A stretch of DNA of 64,000 bases from Sphingomonas adhaesiva. Its GTDB lineage: Bacteria > Pseudomonadota > Alphaproteobacteria > Sphingomonadales > Sphingomonadaceae. Location: NCBI RefSeq assembly GCF_002374855.1, contig NZ_NWVC01000007.1, positions 124,001 through 188,000 of the forward strand, given 5' to 3'. The notes beneath the pieces were generated by a model. It was given only the letters and a program-made list of their open reading frames with translations. It ran no database searches and was not told the DNA's origin. Numbering within the stretch: position 1 is the stretch's first letter; each line of letters starts with the position of its first letter. Below, one piece after another: positions 41,867-49,663 of this stretch. The position numbers were made by a program, and so were the translations under genes.

Positions 41867-43282
41867 TCAGTGCGCGGCCGCGATCGCCAGCAGCGCGCGA
41901 TCGACCGCGCGGGTGGCGCTGGCATCCTGCGGCATGTCGTTGGCCAGCGCGGAAAAGGCGAAGGTGCGCCCCGATGCCGTCAACAGATAGCCCGACAGCG
42001 CATTGGAGGCGTTGAGCGTCCCGGTCTTCGCGAAGAGCTTGCCCGCCAGCGCGGTGCCGCCGAAGCGGCGCGCCAGCGTCCCGTCCTGCCCGCCGACCGG
42101 CAGCGTCGCGCGCCACGCCGCGCCCCATGGCTGCGCCTGCGCCCAGCGGAGCAGGCGGACGGCGGTGCGCGGAGTGATACGGTTGTAGTTCGACATCCCC
42201 GATCCGTCGGCGAAGTCGTAGCCGTCGCGCGGCACCCCCGCGGCGGCCAGCATCACATCGACGCGCGCCTGCCCGTCGGCGACCGATCCGCTGCCGGTCA
42301 CCGCGCCGACGCGGCGCAGCAACAGGTCGGCGTGCAGGTTCTGGCTGACCTTGTTGGTGTGATGGATATCCTCGACGAGCGGGGGCGGGGTGAGGCGGGC
42401 GAGCGGTGCGGGTTCGGCCGCGCGCGCGACCGGCGCGCCGCCGCGCTTCGCGGGATCGTCGGCGGGGGTGATCGCGCGGTGGCGGGCGGCGATGCGTCCG
42501 GTGACGCGCACCCCGGCGGCGCGCAACTGCCGGGCGAGCAGCCAGGCGGCGCGGTGCGCGGGATCGTCCAGCCCCACCGTCACGGTCTGTACCGAGCCGC
42601 CGGCGGGGACGGTACCGGTCAGCCGCAACAGGTCGCTGCCCGGCTCGCGCGCGAAGCCCAGGTCGGCGGACGTGCCGACGGGGGTGGTCAGGATGCGGTT
42701 GTCGATGCGGAAATAGCCGTCGCCCGCCACCACCGCGGGCGCCCCCGCCGCGCCGGGGATGACGGTGAGCGTGACGACATTGTCGTCGATCGTCAGCGCG
42801 GAAATGGCGGTGCCGTAGCGCCCGGCCATGTTGTTCCAGCTCATTCCCGCGGGCCAGCGTTCGTCGGGCAGGAAGGTATCGTCGCCGATCACGTCGCGCA
42901 CGGTGCGGGTCCGCGCGGCGATGGCGCGTGCCAGTTCGGACAGGCAATCTGTGGTGCAGTCCGCCGCCGCCGACAGCCGCGCATCGCCATGCCCCGCCAA
43001 GATCACGTCGCCGCCGTCCAGCCGGACGCTGGCGCCGCCCGCCGCATCGGGGGCGGCGGTGTCGAGGTTGGCGAAGGCGGCGGCCGTGGTGAACATCTTG
43101 GTATTGGAGGCCGGGACGAAGCGTTCGTCGGCGCGGATCGCCACCACCTCGCGGCCGTCCTCATCCACCACCAGCAGCCCGATGCGCGTCCCCGGCGGCG
43201 CGGTGGCGAGCGCCTGTTCGACGGTTTCGGCGGACGCGGCGGGCGCGGCGAGGAACAGCAGGATCGCGAGAGGATAGCGCAT
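41867..43282 (-). CDS. dacB: D-alanyl-D-alanine carboxypeptidase/endopeptidase (PBP4-type)
   Basis: DacB removes the terminal D-Ala of peptidoglycan stem peptides and cuts D,D-crosslinks. The 471-residue protein has a signal peptide and the three penicillin-binding motifs: SxxK in PASNTKMF (Ser59, Lys62), SxN in SGMSNYNRITPR and KTG in FAKTGTLNASNALSG. A large insert of about 200 residues between the first and second motifs is the usual PBP4 domain. The gene begins directly after the LysR stop (43283/43282) and ends a five-gene minus-strand operon with D-glutamate genes. Confidence 0.93.
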   Translation of the reverse strand: MRYPLAILLFLAAPAASAETVEQALATAPPGTRIGLLVVDEDGREVVAIRADERFVPASNTKMFTTAAAFANLDTAAPDAAGGASVRLDGGDVILAGHGDARLSAAADCTTDCLSELARAIAARTRTVRDVIGDDTFLPDERWPAGMSWNNMAGRYGTAISALTIDDNVVTLTVIPGAAGAPAVVAGDGYFRIDNRILTTPVGTSADLGFAREPGSDLLRLTGTVPAGGSVQTVTVGLDDPAHRAAWLLARQLRAAGVRVTGRIAARHRAITPADDPAKRGGAPVARAAEPAPLARLTPPPLVEDIHHTNKVSQNLHADLLLRRVGAVTGSGSVADGQARVDVMLAAAGVPRDGYDFADGSGMSNYNRITPRTAVRLLRWAQAQPWGAAWRATLPVGGQDGTLARRFGGTALAGKLFAKTGTLNASNALSGYLLTASGRTFAFSALANDMPQDASATRAVDRALLAIAAAH

Positions 43283-44167
43283 TCAGCGGCCTTCGATGAC
43301 GTCGCCCAGCACCGACAGGAATTCGGCGGCGAGCGCACTGGGGGGACGGTCGAGCAGGTGGATGGCGTGGACGTCGAAGGTCAGCGGGGGCTTGAGCGAG
43401 CGGACCGCCAGCCCGTCGCCGCGCGTCGCGTCGGCGGTGAAATTGTCGACCACGGTCAGCCCGACGCCCGCGCGCACCAGCGCGGCGGCGATGTAGAAGG
43501 TGCGCGCCGAGGCGACCTCGTCGAAATCGACGCCCAGCCGCTCCAGCTCGTCGGTGAACAGCCGCCCGATCGGGCCGGAGGCGGCGAGCGTGATGAACGG
43601 ATGGCCGGTGATCTGCGCCAGTTCCAGCCGCGCGGGCGCGTCGGGAATATCCTGTTCGCGGTAGAGGACGACCAGCTCGCCCTCGCCCAGCCAGCTTTGC
43701 CCCAGCGGGGCGCCGCGCGGCACTTCGTTGGCGATCGCGATGTCGGTCTCGCGCTCGTACAATTTGCGCAACAGGTCGTCGTGGTGGACGGTCTGCAGGT
43801 CGAAGCGGACGTCGGGACGCTGTTTCAGGAAGCGCGCCACCGCCGCCGGGATGACGCCCAGCGCCAGGCTGGGGAGGGCGGAGATGCGCAGGGTCGCGCC
43901 CGCGCCGGCGCGCAGGTTGCGCCCCGCCTCGCGCAGCGCGCGCACGCGGTCCTGGATTTCCGCCACGCCGGAAAACAGCGCATGGGCATCCTCGGTCGGG
44001 ACGAGGCGGCCGTTGGTGCGCTGGAACAGTTCGAACCCCAGCAGGCTTTCGGCGTGGCGCAGCGTCTTCGACACCGAGGGTTGCGAGACGTTGAGCGCGC
44101 GCGCCGCGGCGCTGACCGAGCCGTTGACGTAGACGGCGTGAAAAATCTCGATGTGGCGCAGGTTCAT
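43283..44167 (-). CDS. LysR-family regulator of the D-glutamate cluster
   Basis: The 294-residue regulator has the N-terminal winged helix (LRHIEIFHAVYVNGSVSAAARALNVSQPSVSKTLRHAE) and the periplasmic-binding-like effector domain. It resembles LysR proteins next to dgcN/dgcA, named DgcR in the literature. The most likely effector is D-glutamate or its N-acetyl derivative. It lies 25 bp after the symporter gene and is read through into dacB. Its target promoter is probably the one ahead of dgcN. Confidence 0.83.
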   Translation of the reverse strand: MNLRHIEIFHAVYVNGSVSAAARALNVSQPSVSKTLRHAESLLGFELFQRTNGRLVPTEDAHALFSGVAEIQDRVRALREAGRNLRAGAGATLRISALPSLALGVIPAAVARFLKQRPDVRFDLQTVHHDDLLRKLYERETDIAIANEVPRGAPLGQSWLGEGELVVLYREQDIPDAPARLELAQITGHPFITLAASGPIGRLFTDELERLGVDFDEVASARTFYIAAALVRAGVGLTVVDNFTADATRGDGLAVRSLKPPLTFDVHAIHLLDRPPSALAAEFLSVLGDVIEGR

Positions 44168-44192
44168 GGCGCGGGGTGTAGCGCCATCGCGG

Positions 44193-45437
44193 TCACGCCG
44201 CCACGCGCCCGCGCAGCCGCGTATCGTCCAGCGCGCCTTCGCCGCGCGCCACCAGTGTCGCGACGGTCAGATTGGCCGATGCCGAGGGGACGGTGCGCGT
44301 CATGTCGAGCAGCCGGTCGAACGGCAGGACGAGGCCGACGACCAGCGCGGTCTGTTCGGGCGACACCCCCACCGCGGAGAGCATCGCGGCGAGCATGAAC
44401 AGCGAGGCGGACGGCACCGGCGCGGTGCCAAACGCGGCGAGCGCGCCGGTCGCCAGCATGATCGCCAGCATCCCCGCATCGGGGACGATCCCCAGCGCCT
44501 GGAGCGCGAACTGGCCGAGCAGCCCGACGTACATCGCGGTTCCGTCCTTCCCGATCGACGCGCCCAGCGGCAGGACGGTGGACGCGATCGGCCGCGCGAT
44601 GCCCAGATTGTCCTGCGCCACGCGCAGCGCGACCGGCAGCGTGGCCGACGACGAAGCGGTGGAGAAGGCGACCGCCAGCGCATCGACGATCCCGCGGAAG
44701 AAGCGCGGCACCGGCACGCGCGCGACGACGGCGAGCAACCCGGCGTGGACGACCAGCATCTGGAACAGCGAGGCCAGGACGACGCCCAGCGCCAGCCAGC
44801 CGACATGGACGAACACCGCGGTGCCCCCGGTCGCGACCGCATTGGCGATCAGCGCGGCGACGCCGAACGGTGTCACCTCCATGACGATCCGCACGATATG
44901 CAGCAGCACCGCGGCCAGCCCCTGGAGCAGCGCGACGACCGGCCGGCCCGCCTCGCCCGCCAGGACGCTGCCGATGCCGAGCAGCACCGCGACGAAGATG
45001 ATCGCCAGCATGTCGCCCTTGGCCAGCGCCTCGACGATGTTGGCGGGGACGATCGACAGCAGCTGGTCGGCGGGGGTGACGGGCGTGCCGAGCACGTGCG
45101 GTGCGACGCCGGCCAGCGCGATCCCCGCGCCCGGGCGCAGCAGCAGCCCTGTCGCCATGCCGATCGACACCGCGATCAGCGTGGTCAGCGCGAACAGCCC
45201 GACGGTGCGCCCGCCGATCGGCCCCAGCCGGCGCGGGTCGCCCAGCCCCGCGATCCCCGCGGCGATGGTGATGAGGACGACCGGCACGACCAGCATCTTG
45301 ATGAGGCGCACGAACAGGTCGCCGACCAGCCTGATCGCGGCCGCGCCCTCCGGCCACAAGGTCCCGATCAGGATACCGACCAGCAGCCCGCCGACGACGC
45401 GCTGCCACAACGGGATCGCAAACCAGCGGCGCATCAT
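44193..45437 (-). CDS. dicarboxylate/amino acid:cation symporter (DAACS)
   Basis: The 414-residue transporter has the glutamate-symporter fold: KMLVVPVVLITIAAGIAG in helix 1-2 region, the SSSATLPVAL loop (substrate hairpin 1) and the HP2/helix 7-8 signatures ASIGKDGTAMYVGLLGQF and PFDRLLDMTRT. Homologues such as GltP/DctA carry L- or D-glutamate, aspartate or succinate with H+/Na+. The ATG at 45437 starts 4 bp after the dgcA stop, so it is co-translated. With dgcA and dgcN next to it, D-glutamate uptake is the best guess. Confidence 0.9.
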   Translation of the reverse strand: MMRRWFAIPLWQRVVGGLLVGILIGTLWPEGAAAIRLVGDLFVRLIKMLVVPVVLITIAAGIAGLGDPRRLGPIGGRTVGLFALTTLIAVSIGMATGLLLRPGAGIALAGVAPHVLGTPVTPADQLLSIVPANIVEALAKGDMLAIIFVAVLLGIGSVLAGEAGRPVVALLQGLAAVLLHIVRIVMEVTPFGVAALIANAVATGGTAVFVHVGWLALGVVLASLFQMLVVHAGLLAVVARVPVPRFFRGIVDALAVAFSTASSSATLPVALRVAQDNLGIARPIASTVLPLGASIGKDGTAMYVGLLGQFALQALGIVPDAGMLAIMLATGALAAFGTAPVPSASLFMLAAMLSAVGVSPEQTALVVGLVLPFDRLLDMTRTVPSASANLTVATLVARGEGALDDTRLRGRVAA

Positions 45438-45441
45438 CGCG

Positions 45442-46434
45442 TCATGCCGCCGCACCCCAGAAGCCCGCGGCGGGGGGATGGAGGATGCCGTCGCGGTCCA
45501 CGACGCCGCCGTCGCGATCGTGCGACAGCCACAGCGGCCCGTCGAGATCGACGAACGCGGCACGCCCCGCCAGCAACAGCGCGGGCGCGATGCCCAGCGA
45601 CGAACAGACCATGCACCCCACCATCAGCCCGAACCCCCTGTCCACGGCTGCATCGGCCAGCGCCAGCGCCTCGGTCAAGCCGCCGGTCTTGTCGAGCTTC
45701 ACGTTCACATGCGTGTAGCGGCCGCGCAGCGCATCCAGATCGGCGCGGGTGTGGAGCGATTCGTCGGCGCAGATCGCGATCGGGGACGTGACGTCGGCGA
45801 GTGCGCCGTCCTCCCCGGCGGGCAACGGCTGTTCGAGCAGGTCGACGCGCTGGTCCAGCAGCATGTCCTGCCACACCAGCACCTCGGCGATCGTCCAGCT
45901 TTCGTTGGGATCGACGATCAGCCGCGGGGCGGGGGCGGCGGCGCGCACCGCGGCGATCTGCGCCAGCGCATCCTCGCGGTTGACCTTCACCTTCAGCAGC
46001 GGGACGTGCGCGTGCCGCGCGGCGGCGGCACCCATCGCGTCGGGCGTGTCGATGGCGATGGTGATCGCGGAGGCGACCGGCGCGGCGGGGGCGATGCCGG
46101 CCAGCGCCGCGACGGTGGTGCCGGCGGCGCGCGCTTCCCAGTCCCACAGCGCGGCATCGACCGCGTTGCGCGCCGCGCCGGCGGGCATCGCGGCGTCCAG
46201 ATCGGCGCGGCCCGCGCCGTCCGCGATCAGCGGCGCGATCCGGGCGATCTGCGCCAGCGCATCGTCGATCGTCTCGCCATAGCGTGGATAGGGAACGCCC
46301 TCACCGCGACCGGCATGGCCGCCGCCCTCGACCGTCACGGTGACGACGTCGGCGGCGGTCTTTACCCCGCGCGAGATGCGGAACGGCGCATTCAGCGCGA
46401 AGCGGTCATGGCGGGCGCGGCAGGTGCGAAGCAT
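45442..46434 (-). CDS. dgcA: N-acetyl-D-glutamate racemase/dipeptide-epimerase-like enzyme
   Basis: The 330-residue enzyme is in the enolase superfamily of L-Ala-D/L-Glu epimerase relatives. Catalytic residues are visible: Lys148 and Lys150 in LLKVKVN, metal ligands Asp175 (VDPNESW), Glu201 (LLEQPLP) and Asp224 (CADES), and the second-side Lys246/Lys249 in NVKLDKTGG. In the DgcN-DgcA route, DgcA racemises N-acetyl-D-glutamate to the L-form. Beside a DUF1611 dgcN-type gene this role is likelier than L-Ala-D/L-Glu epimerisation, which remains the alternative. The start overlaps the 3' end of dgcN by 43 bp. Confidence 0.85.
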   Translation of the reverse strand: MLRTCRARHDRFALNAPFRISRGVKTAADVVTVTVEGGGHAGRGEGVPYPRYGETIDDALAQIARIAPLIADGAGRADLDAAMPAGAARNAVDAALWDWEARAAGTTVAALAGIAPAAPVASAITIAIDTPDAMGAAAARHAHVPLLKVKVNREDALAQIAAVRAAAPAPRLIVDPNESWTIAEVLVWQDMLLDQRVDLLEQPLPAGEDGALADVTSPIAICADESLHTRADLDALRGRYTHVNVKLDKTGGLTEALALADAAVDRGFGLMVGCMVCSSLGIAPALLLAGRAAFVDLDGPLWLSHDRDGGVVDRDGILHPPAAGFWGAAA

Positions 46435-47429
46435 GTCAGGGTCCAGTCGACGATCGGGTCGGCGCCGAAGCGATACGGGTCGGTGCACGGCAGGCCGAGC
46501 GCCTGCGCGGTATCGGCGCACAGCCGCCGCGCCGCATCCTCGTCCAGCTTGACGGTGTTGAGCGCGATGCCGGTCGCCTGCACGTCCGGGCTGGTCAGCC
46601 GTGCGACCTGCAGGTTCGCCTCCAGACAGGTGGCCAGATCGGGAAGCTGGTAATGCGGCAGGCCGCGCATGTGCGCGCGCATCGGATCGTGGCACAGCAC
46701 GATCGCGGCGGGCTGCGCACCGTGCAGCAGCCCGGTCGACACGCCCGCGAAGCTGGGGTGGAACAGCGATCCCTGCCCCTCGATCAGGTCCCAGCCGTCG
46801 TCGTCGCGCGCGGGCGCCAGCACCTCGATCGCGCCGGCGATGAAATCGGCGACCACCGCGTCCAGCGGCACGCCATCGCCCGCGATCAGGATGCCGGTCT
46901 GCCCGGTGGCGCGGAAATCGGCGGCGACGCCGCGTGCGCGCATCGCATCGCGCAGGCACAAGGTGGCGTACATCTTGCCTACCGAACAATCGGTACCAAC
47001 CGTCAGCAGGCGCTTGCCCGCACGCCGCTTGCCGTTGCCGACCGGCAGGTGCGCGGGCGCATCGCGCACGTCGAACAGCGCCACGCCGACCGCATCGGCC
47101 GCCGCGACCAGCCGCGGTTCGTCGCGCAGCCGCTGGTGCAGCCCGGACGCGACGTTCATCCCCGCGGCGATCGCCAGCAGCGCATCGTCGATCAGATCGT
47201 CGCCCAGCCGCCCGCCGGCATTGGCGATGCCCAGCACCAGAGTCCTGGCCCCCGCGGCGCGCGCGGCAGCGACGTCCATCCGCGGAATCCCCAGCGTCAG
47301 CGGGCAATCGTCGTGGCGCCATTCGCCGACGCAATCGTCGCGGCGGAACGCGGCCAGCCCGCGCGAGGTCTTGATGCCCACCTCATCGTCCGAATGGCCG
47401 AGATAGAGCAGGTAGGGGCCGGGGATCAT
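46392..47429 (-). CDS. dgcN: D-glutamate N-acetyltransferase DgcN (DUF1611)
   Basis: The 345-residue DUF1611 protein has a P-loop-like TVGTDCSVGKMYATL (about 143-157), FRATGQTGILIAGDG and LIEGQGSLFHPSFAGVSTGLLHG. DgcN acetylates D-glutamate as the first step of the D-Glu catabolic route. I start at the ATG at 47429, after AGGTGG; an upstream frame to 47492 has no coding support. It begins the operon dgcN-dgcA-symporter-lysR-dacB. If the route runs as published, L-N-acetylglutamate is then deacetylated to L-Glu. Confidence 0.85.
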   Translation of the reverse strand: MIPGPYLLYLGHSDDEVGIKTSRGLAAFRRDDCVGEWRHDDCPLTLGIPRMDVAAARAAGARTLVLGIANAGGRLGDDLIDDALLAIAAGMNVASGLHQRLRDEPRLVAAADAVGVALFDVRDAPAHLPVGNGKRRAGKRLLTVGTDCSVGKMYATLCLRDAMRARGVAADFRATGQTGILIAGDGVPLDAVVADFIAGAIEVLAPARDDDGWDLIEGQGSLFHPSFAGVSTGLLHGAQPAAIVLCHDPMRAHMRGLPHYQLPDLATCLEANLQVARLTSPDVQATGIALNTVKLDEDAARRLCADTAQALGLPCTDPYRFGADPIVDWTLTCFAPAAPAMTASR

Positions 47430-47576
47430 CGTTCCACCTGAAGGAATAAGCACGAACCCGGACGGTAGGGGCGGCGCGGGCGGGCGCGCCAATCATGCTC
47501 GCACCGGCCCCTATAACGTCGGGCTATGAGCCGGGCGGCGGTCGACCGAGGCGACGCGGGGCGTTAGGGACGGCCG

Positions 47577-48041
47577 GTGCAGAAACGCTACGAGATCTTC
47601 GCCGATTACCACCAATTCTACCTGTGGGATCACGGCGAGAAGCCCGACGCGCCGACCGATTACGACGACGTGGACGTCGCGCGCCGGATCAAGGCGGCGC
47701 CGTTCGTCGTGGTGATCCAGCCGGCGCGCGACATGACCGTGCCGGTGGTGGTGGAGATTGCGGACGCCCCCCCGCCGGGCGATCCGCCCGCCGAATGGGA
47801 TCATGTCGTGGAGGCGAGCCTGGACCTGCCGTCGGGGCGGCTGGAGATCCACGAATGCACCGGCGGCCCGGTCGATCTGCTGCCGGTGCCGCCCGGCATG
47901 TATCGCGTGCGCGCGCAGTTCGCCGGGCTGGACACGCTAAGTGCCGACGGGCTGGACGGGGCCGATCATTATCACCTGATCCTGTGGCGCGCGCCCTTCG
48001 CGCCGGTGTGCGTGCTGCGACAGTTCGAGGAGCGCGGCTGA
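47577..48041 (+). CDS. conserved hypothetical protein
   Basis: The 154-residue protein starts at a GTG and has no signal or transmembrane helix. It opens YEIFADYHQFYLWDHGEK, contains DVDVARRIKAAPFVVVIQP and later IHECTGGPVDLLPVPPG and DGLDGADHYHLILW. I do not recognise a named domain; the pattern is that of small soluble proteins with a beta-sandwich. It is divergent from dgcN and convergent with the D-aminoacylase gene (10 bp between). It has no clear link to either cluster. Confidence 0.7.
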   Translation: MQKRYEIFADYHQFYLWDHGEKPDAPTDYDDVDVARRIKAAPFVVVIQPARDMTVPVVVEIADAPPPGDPPAEWDHVVEASLDLPSGRLEIHECTGGPVDLLPVPPGMYRVRAQFAGLDTLSADGLDGADHYHLILWRAPFAPVCVLRQFEERG

Positions 48042-48051
48042 GGTCGGCCGG

Positions 48052-49653
48052 TTACGAGCGTGCCGGGCATCCGGCAGGAGTAGGACGCAGCAGCACGCGG
48101 CCCGCCGCCTCGCCCGTGGTGGCACCGTCGCGCAGCGCGAGCCGGCCGTTGACGAACAGCGCGGTCACCCCGACGCTGGCGACGCGCGGGTGGACGTAAT
48201 CGGCGCGCGGCGCGTAGCGGGCCGGATCGAACACGACGACATCGGCGAAATTGCCCGCGCGCAGATAGCCGCGCCCGGCGATCCGGTACATGTCGGCGGT
48301 GGCGCCGGTGGAGCGGCGGATGAAATCGGCGAGTGAGATGACGTGCCGATCGCGCACATAGGTCTGGTACTTCTTCGGGAAGGTCGCCCATTGCCGCGGG
48401 TGGCCGTTCGACCCGTCCGAACTGGTGACGACCCACGGCTGCTTCATGATGAGGTCGACGTCGCGATCCGCCATGTTGAAGCTGGCCACCGCACTGCCCG
48501 CGGGATCGGTGCCGTCCTTGTTGGGGACGCGCAGGATGCGGATCGCGGCATCGACCGGGTCGAGGCCCCATTGCGCGGCCATCTGCCCCAGCGTCCTGCC
48601 GGTCCAGGGTTGCCCGGCGGCGGTCAGCAGCAGCGATTCCTTGCCGCCGCGGCGGCGCAGGTTTTCGGCCATCGCCGTCTTGATCTTCGCCAGCGTGGCG
48701 GGATCGTCGAAGCGCGCGATCATCTTCGCATAGCCGCCGTCCACCGCCCAGCCGGGCAGCAGCGCGGCATCGACGCTGCTGCCGGACGCCAGCCACGGAT
48801 ATTGATCGGCGGTGACTTCCTGTCCCGCTTTCCGCGCCGCCACAATCGTTGCGATCAGTTGCGGCGCCATGCCCTGCACGTCGACGCCCAGCGCCTTGAG
48901 ATGCGCGATATGCACTGGCATCCCCGCCTCGCGCCCGATGCGGATCGCTTCCTGCGTCGAGGCGATCAGGCCGATGGTGTAGTTCGATTCGTCACGCTGG
49001 TGGGTGTCGTACATGCCGCCGCGCGACGCGGCTTCACGCGCGACGGCGATCACCTCGTCGGTCTTGGCATAGCTTTGCGGGGGGTAGAACAATCCGGTCG
49101 AAAAGCCGGTCGCGCCCTCGCACATCGCCTTGGCGACCAGTGCCTTTTCCTGTGCCAGTTCGGCGGGGGTGGGCGCACGATCGTCGCGACCGATCACGCG
49201 CCCGCGCACCGCGCCGAAGCCGACGAAGGGGATGACGTTGGTGCCGATCCGCGCGGCCTCCAGCTTCGCGGCGTCGGCGGCGACGTCGGGCGTGCCGTAA
49301 CCGTCGACGCCGATCACGATCGTCGACACGCCCTGCGCCAGCCACGGCAGGTTGAGCCGCTCCTTCGCATCGGCGGAGCGGATGTAGCTGTCCGGATGGG
49401 TATGCGCGTCGATGAAGCCGGGGGCGACGATCTGCCCGCGCGCGTCGATCAACTGCTTGGCGGTCGTCCCGCGCGAGCGGCCGACATAGACGATGCGCTG
49501 GCCGGCGATCTCCACATCGCCGGTGATCGGCGGAGCATCGGCGCCGGTATAGACCGTCCCGCCGCGGATCACGACGTCGACAGGACGCGTCTTCTGCGCG
49601 ACCGCCGGGCCGGCGAGGAGCGCGATCAGCGCGAGCAGCGGGGCACGGGTCAT
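48052..49653 (-). CDS. N-acyl-D-amino-acid deacylase (D-aminoacylase family)
   Basis: The 533-residue protein has a signal peptide (MTRAPLLALIALLAGPAVAQ) and an amidohydrolase domain of the D-aminoacylase group: VVIRGGTVYTGADAPP, VAPGFIDAHTHPDSYIRS (metal-binding HxH), GATGFSTGLFYPP, MYDTHQRDES, VHIAHLKALG and TSSDGSNGHPRQWATFP with the conserved Asp. It would hydrolyse N-acyl-D-amino acids (D-Glu, D-Asp or D-Ala types) in the periplasm. It lies 10 bp downstream of the penicillin-acylase gene, same strand, and 2.2 kb from dgcN. Confidence 0.88.
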   Translation of the reverse strand: MTRAPLLALIALLAGPAVAQKTRPVDVVIRGGTVYTGADAPPITGDVEIAGQRIVYVGRSRGTTAKQLIDARGQIVAPGFIDAHTHPDSYIRSADAKERLNLPWLAQGVSTIVIGVDGYGTPDVAADAAKLEAARIGTNVIPFVGFGAVRGRVIGRDDRAPTPAELAQEKALVAKAMCEGATGFSTGLFYPPQSYAKTDEVIAVAREAASRGGMYDTHQRDESNYTIGLIASTQEAIRIGREAGMPVHIAHLKALGVDVQGMAPQLIATIVAARKAGQEVTADQYPWLASGSSVDAALLPGWAVDGGYAKMIARFDDPATLAKIKTAMAENLRRRGGKESLLLTAAGQPWTGRTLGQMAAQWGLDPVDAAIRILRVPNKDGTDPAGSAVASFNMADRDVDLIMKQPWVVTSSDGSNGHPRQWATFPKKYQTYVRDRHVISLADFIRRSTGATADMYRIAGRGYLRAGNFADVVVFDPARYAPRADYVHPRVASVGVTALFVNGRLALRDGATTGEAAGRVLLRPTPAGCPARS

Positions 49654-49663
49654 CCTTGGTCCT

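Noticed and set aside
41774-44398. Open frame of 874 codons on the plus strand across dacB and lysR
   Set aside because: It crosses two well-defined genes on the opposite strand and has no family resemblance.
44272-46653. Open frame of 793 codons on the plus strand over the symporter and dgcA
   Set aside because: Antisense to conserved genes with full catalytic motifs; an artefact of GC-rich codons.
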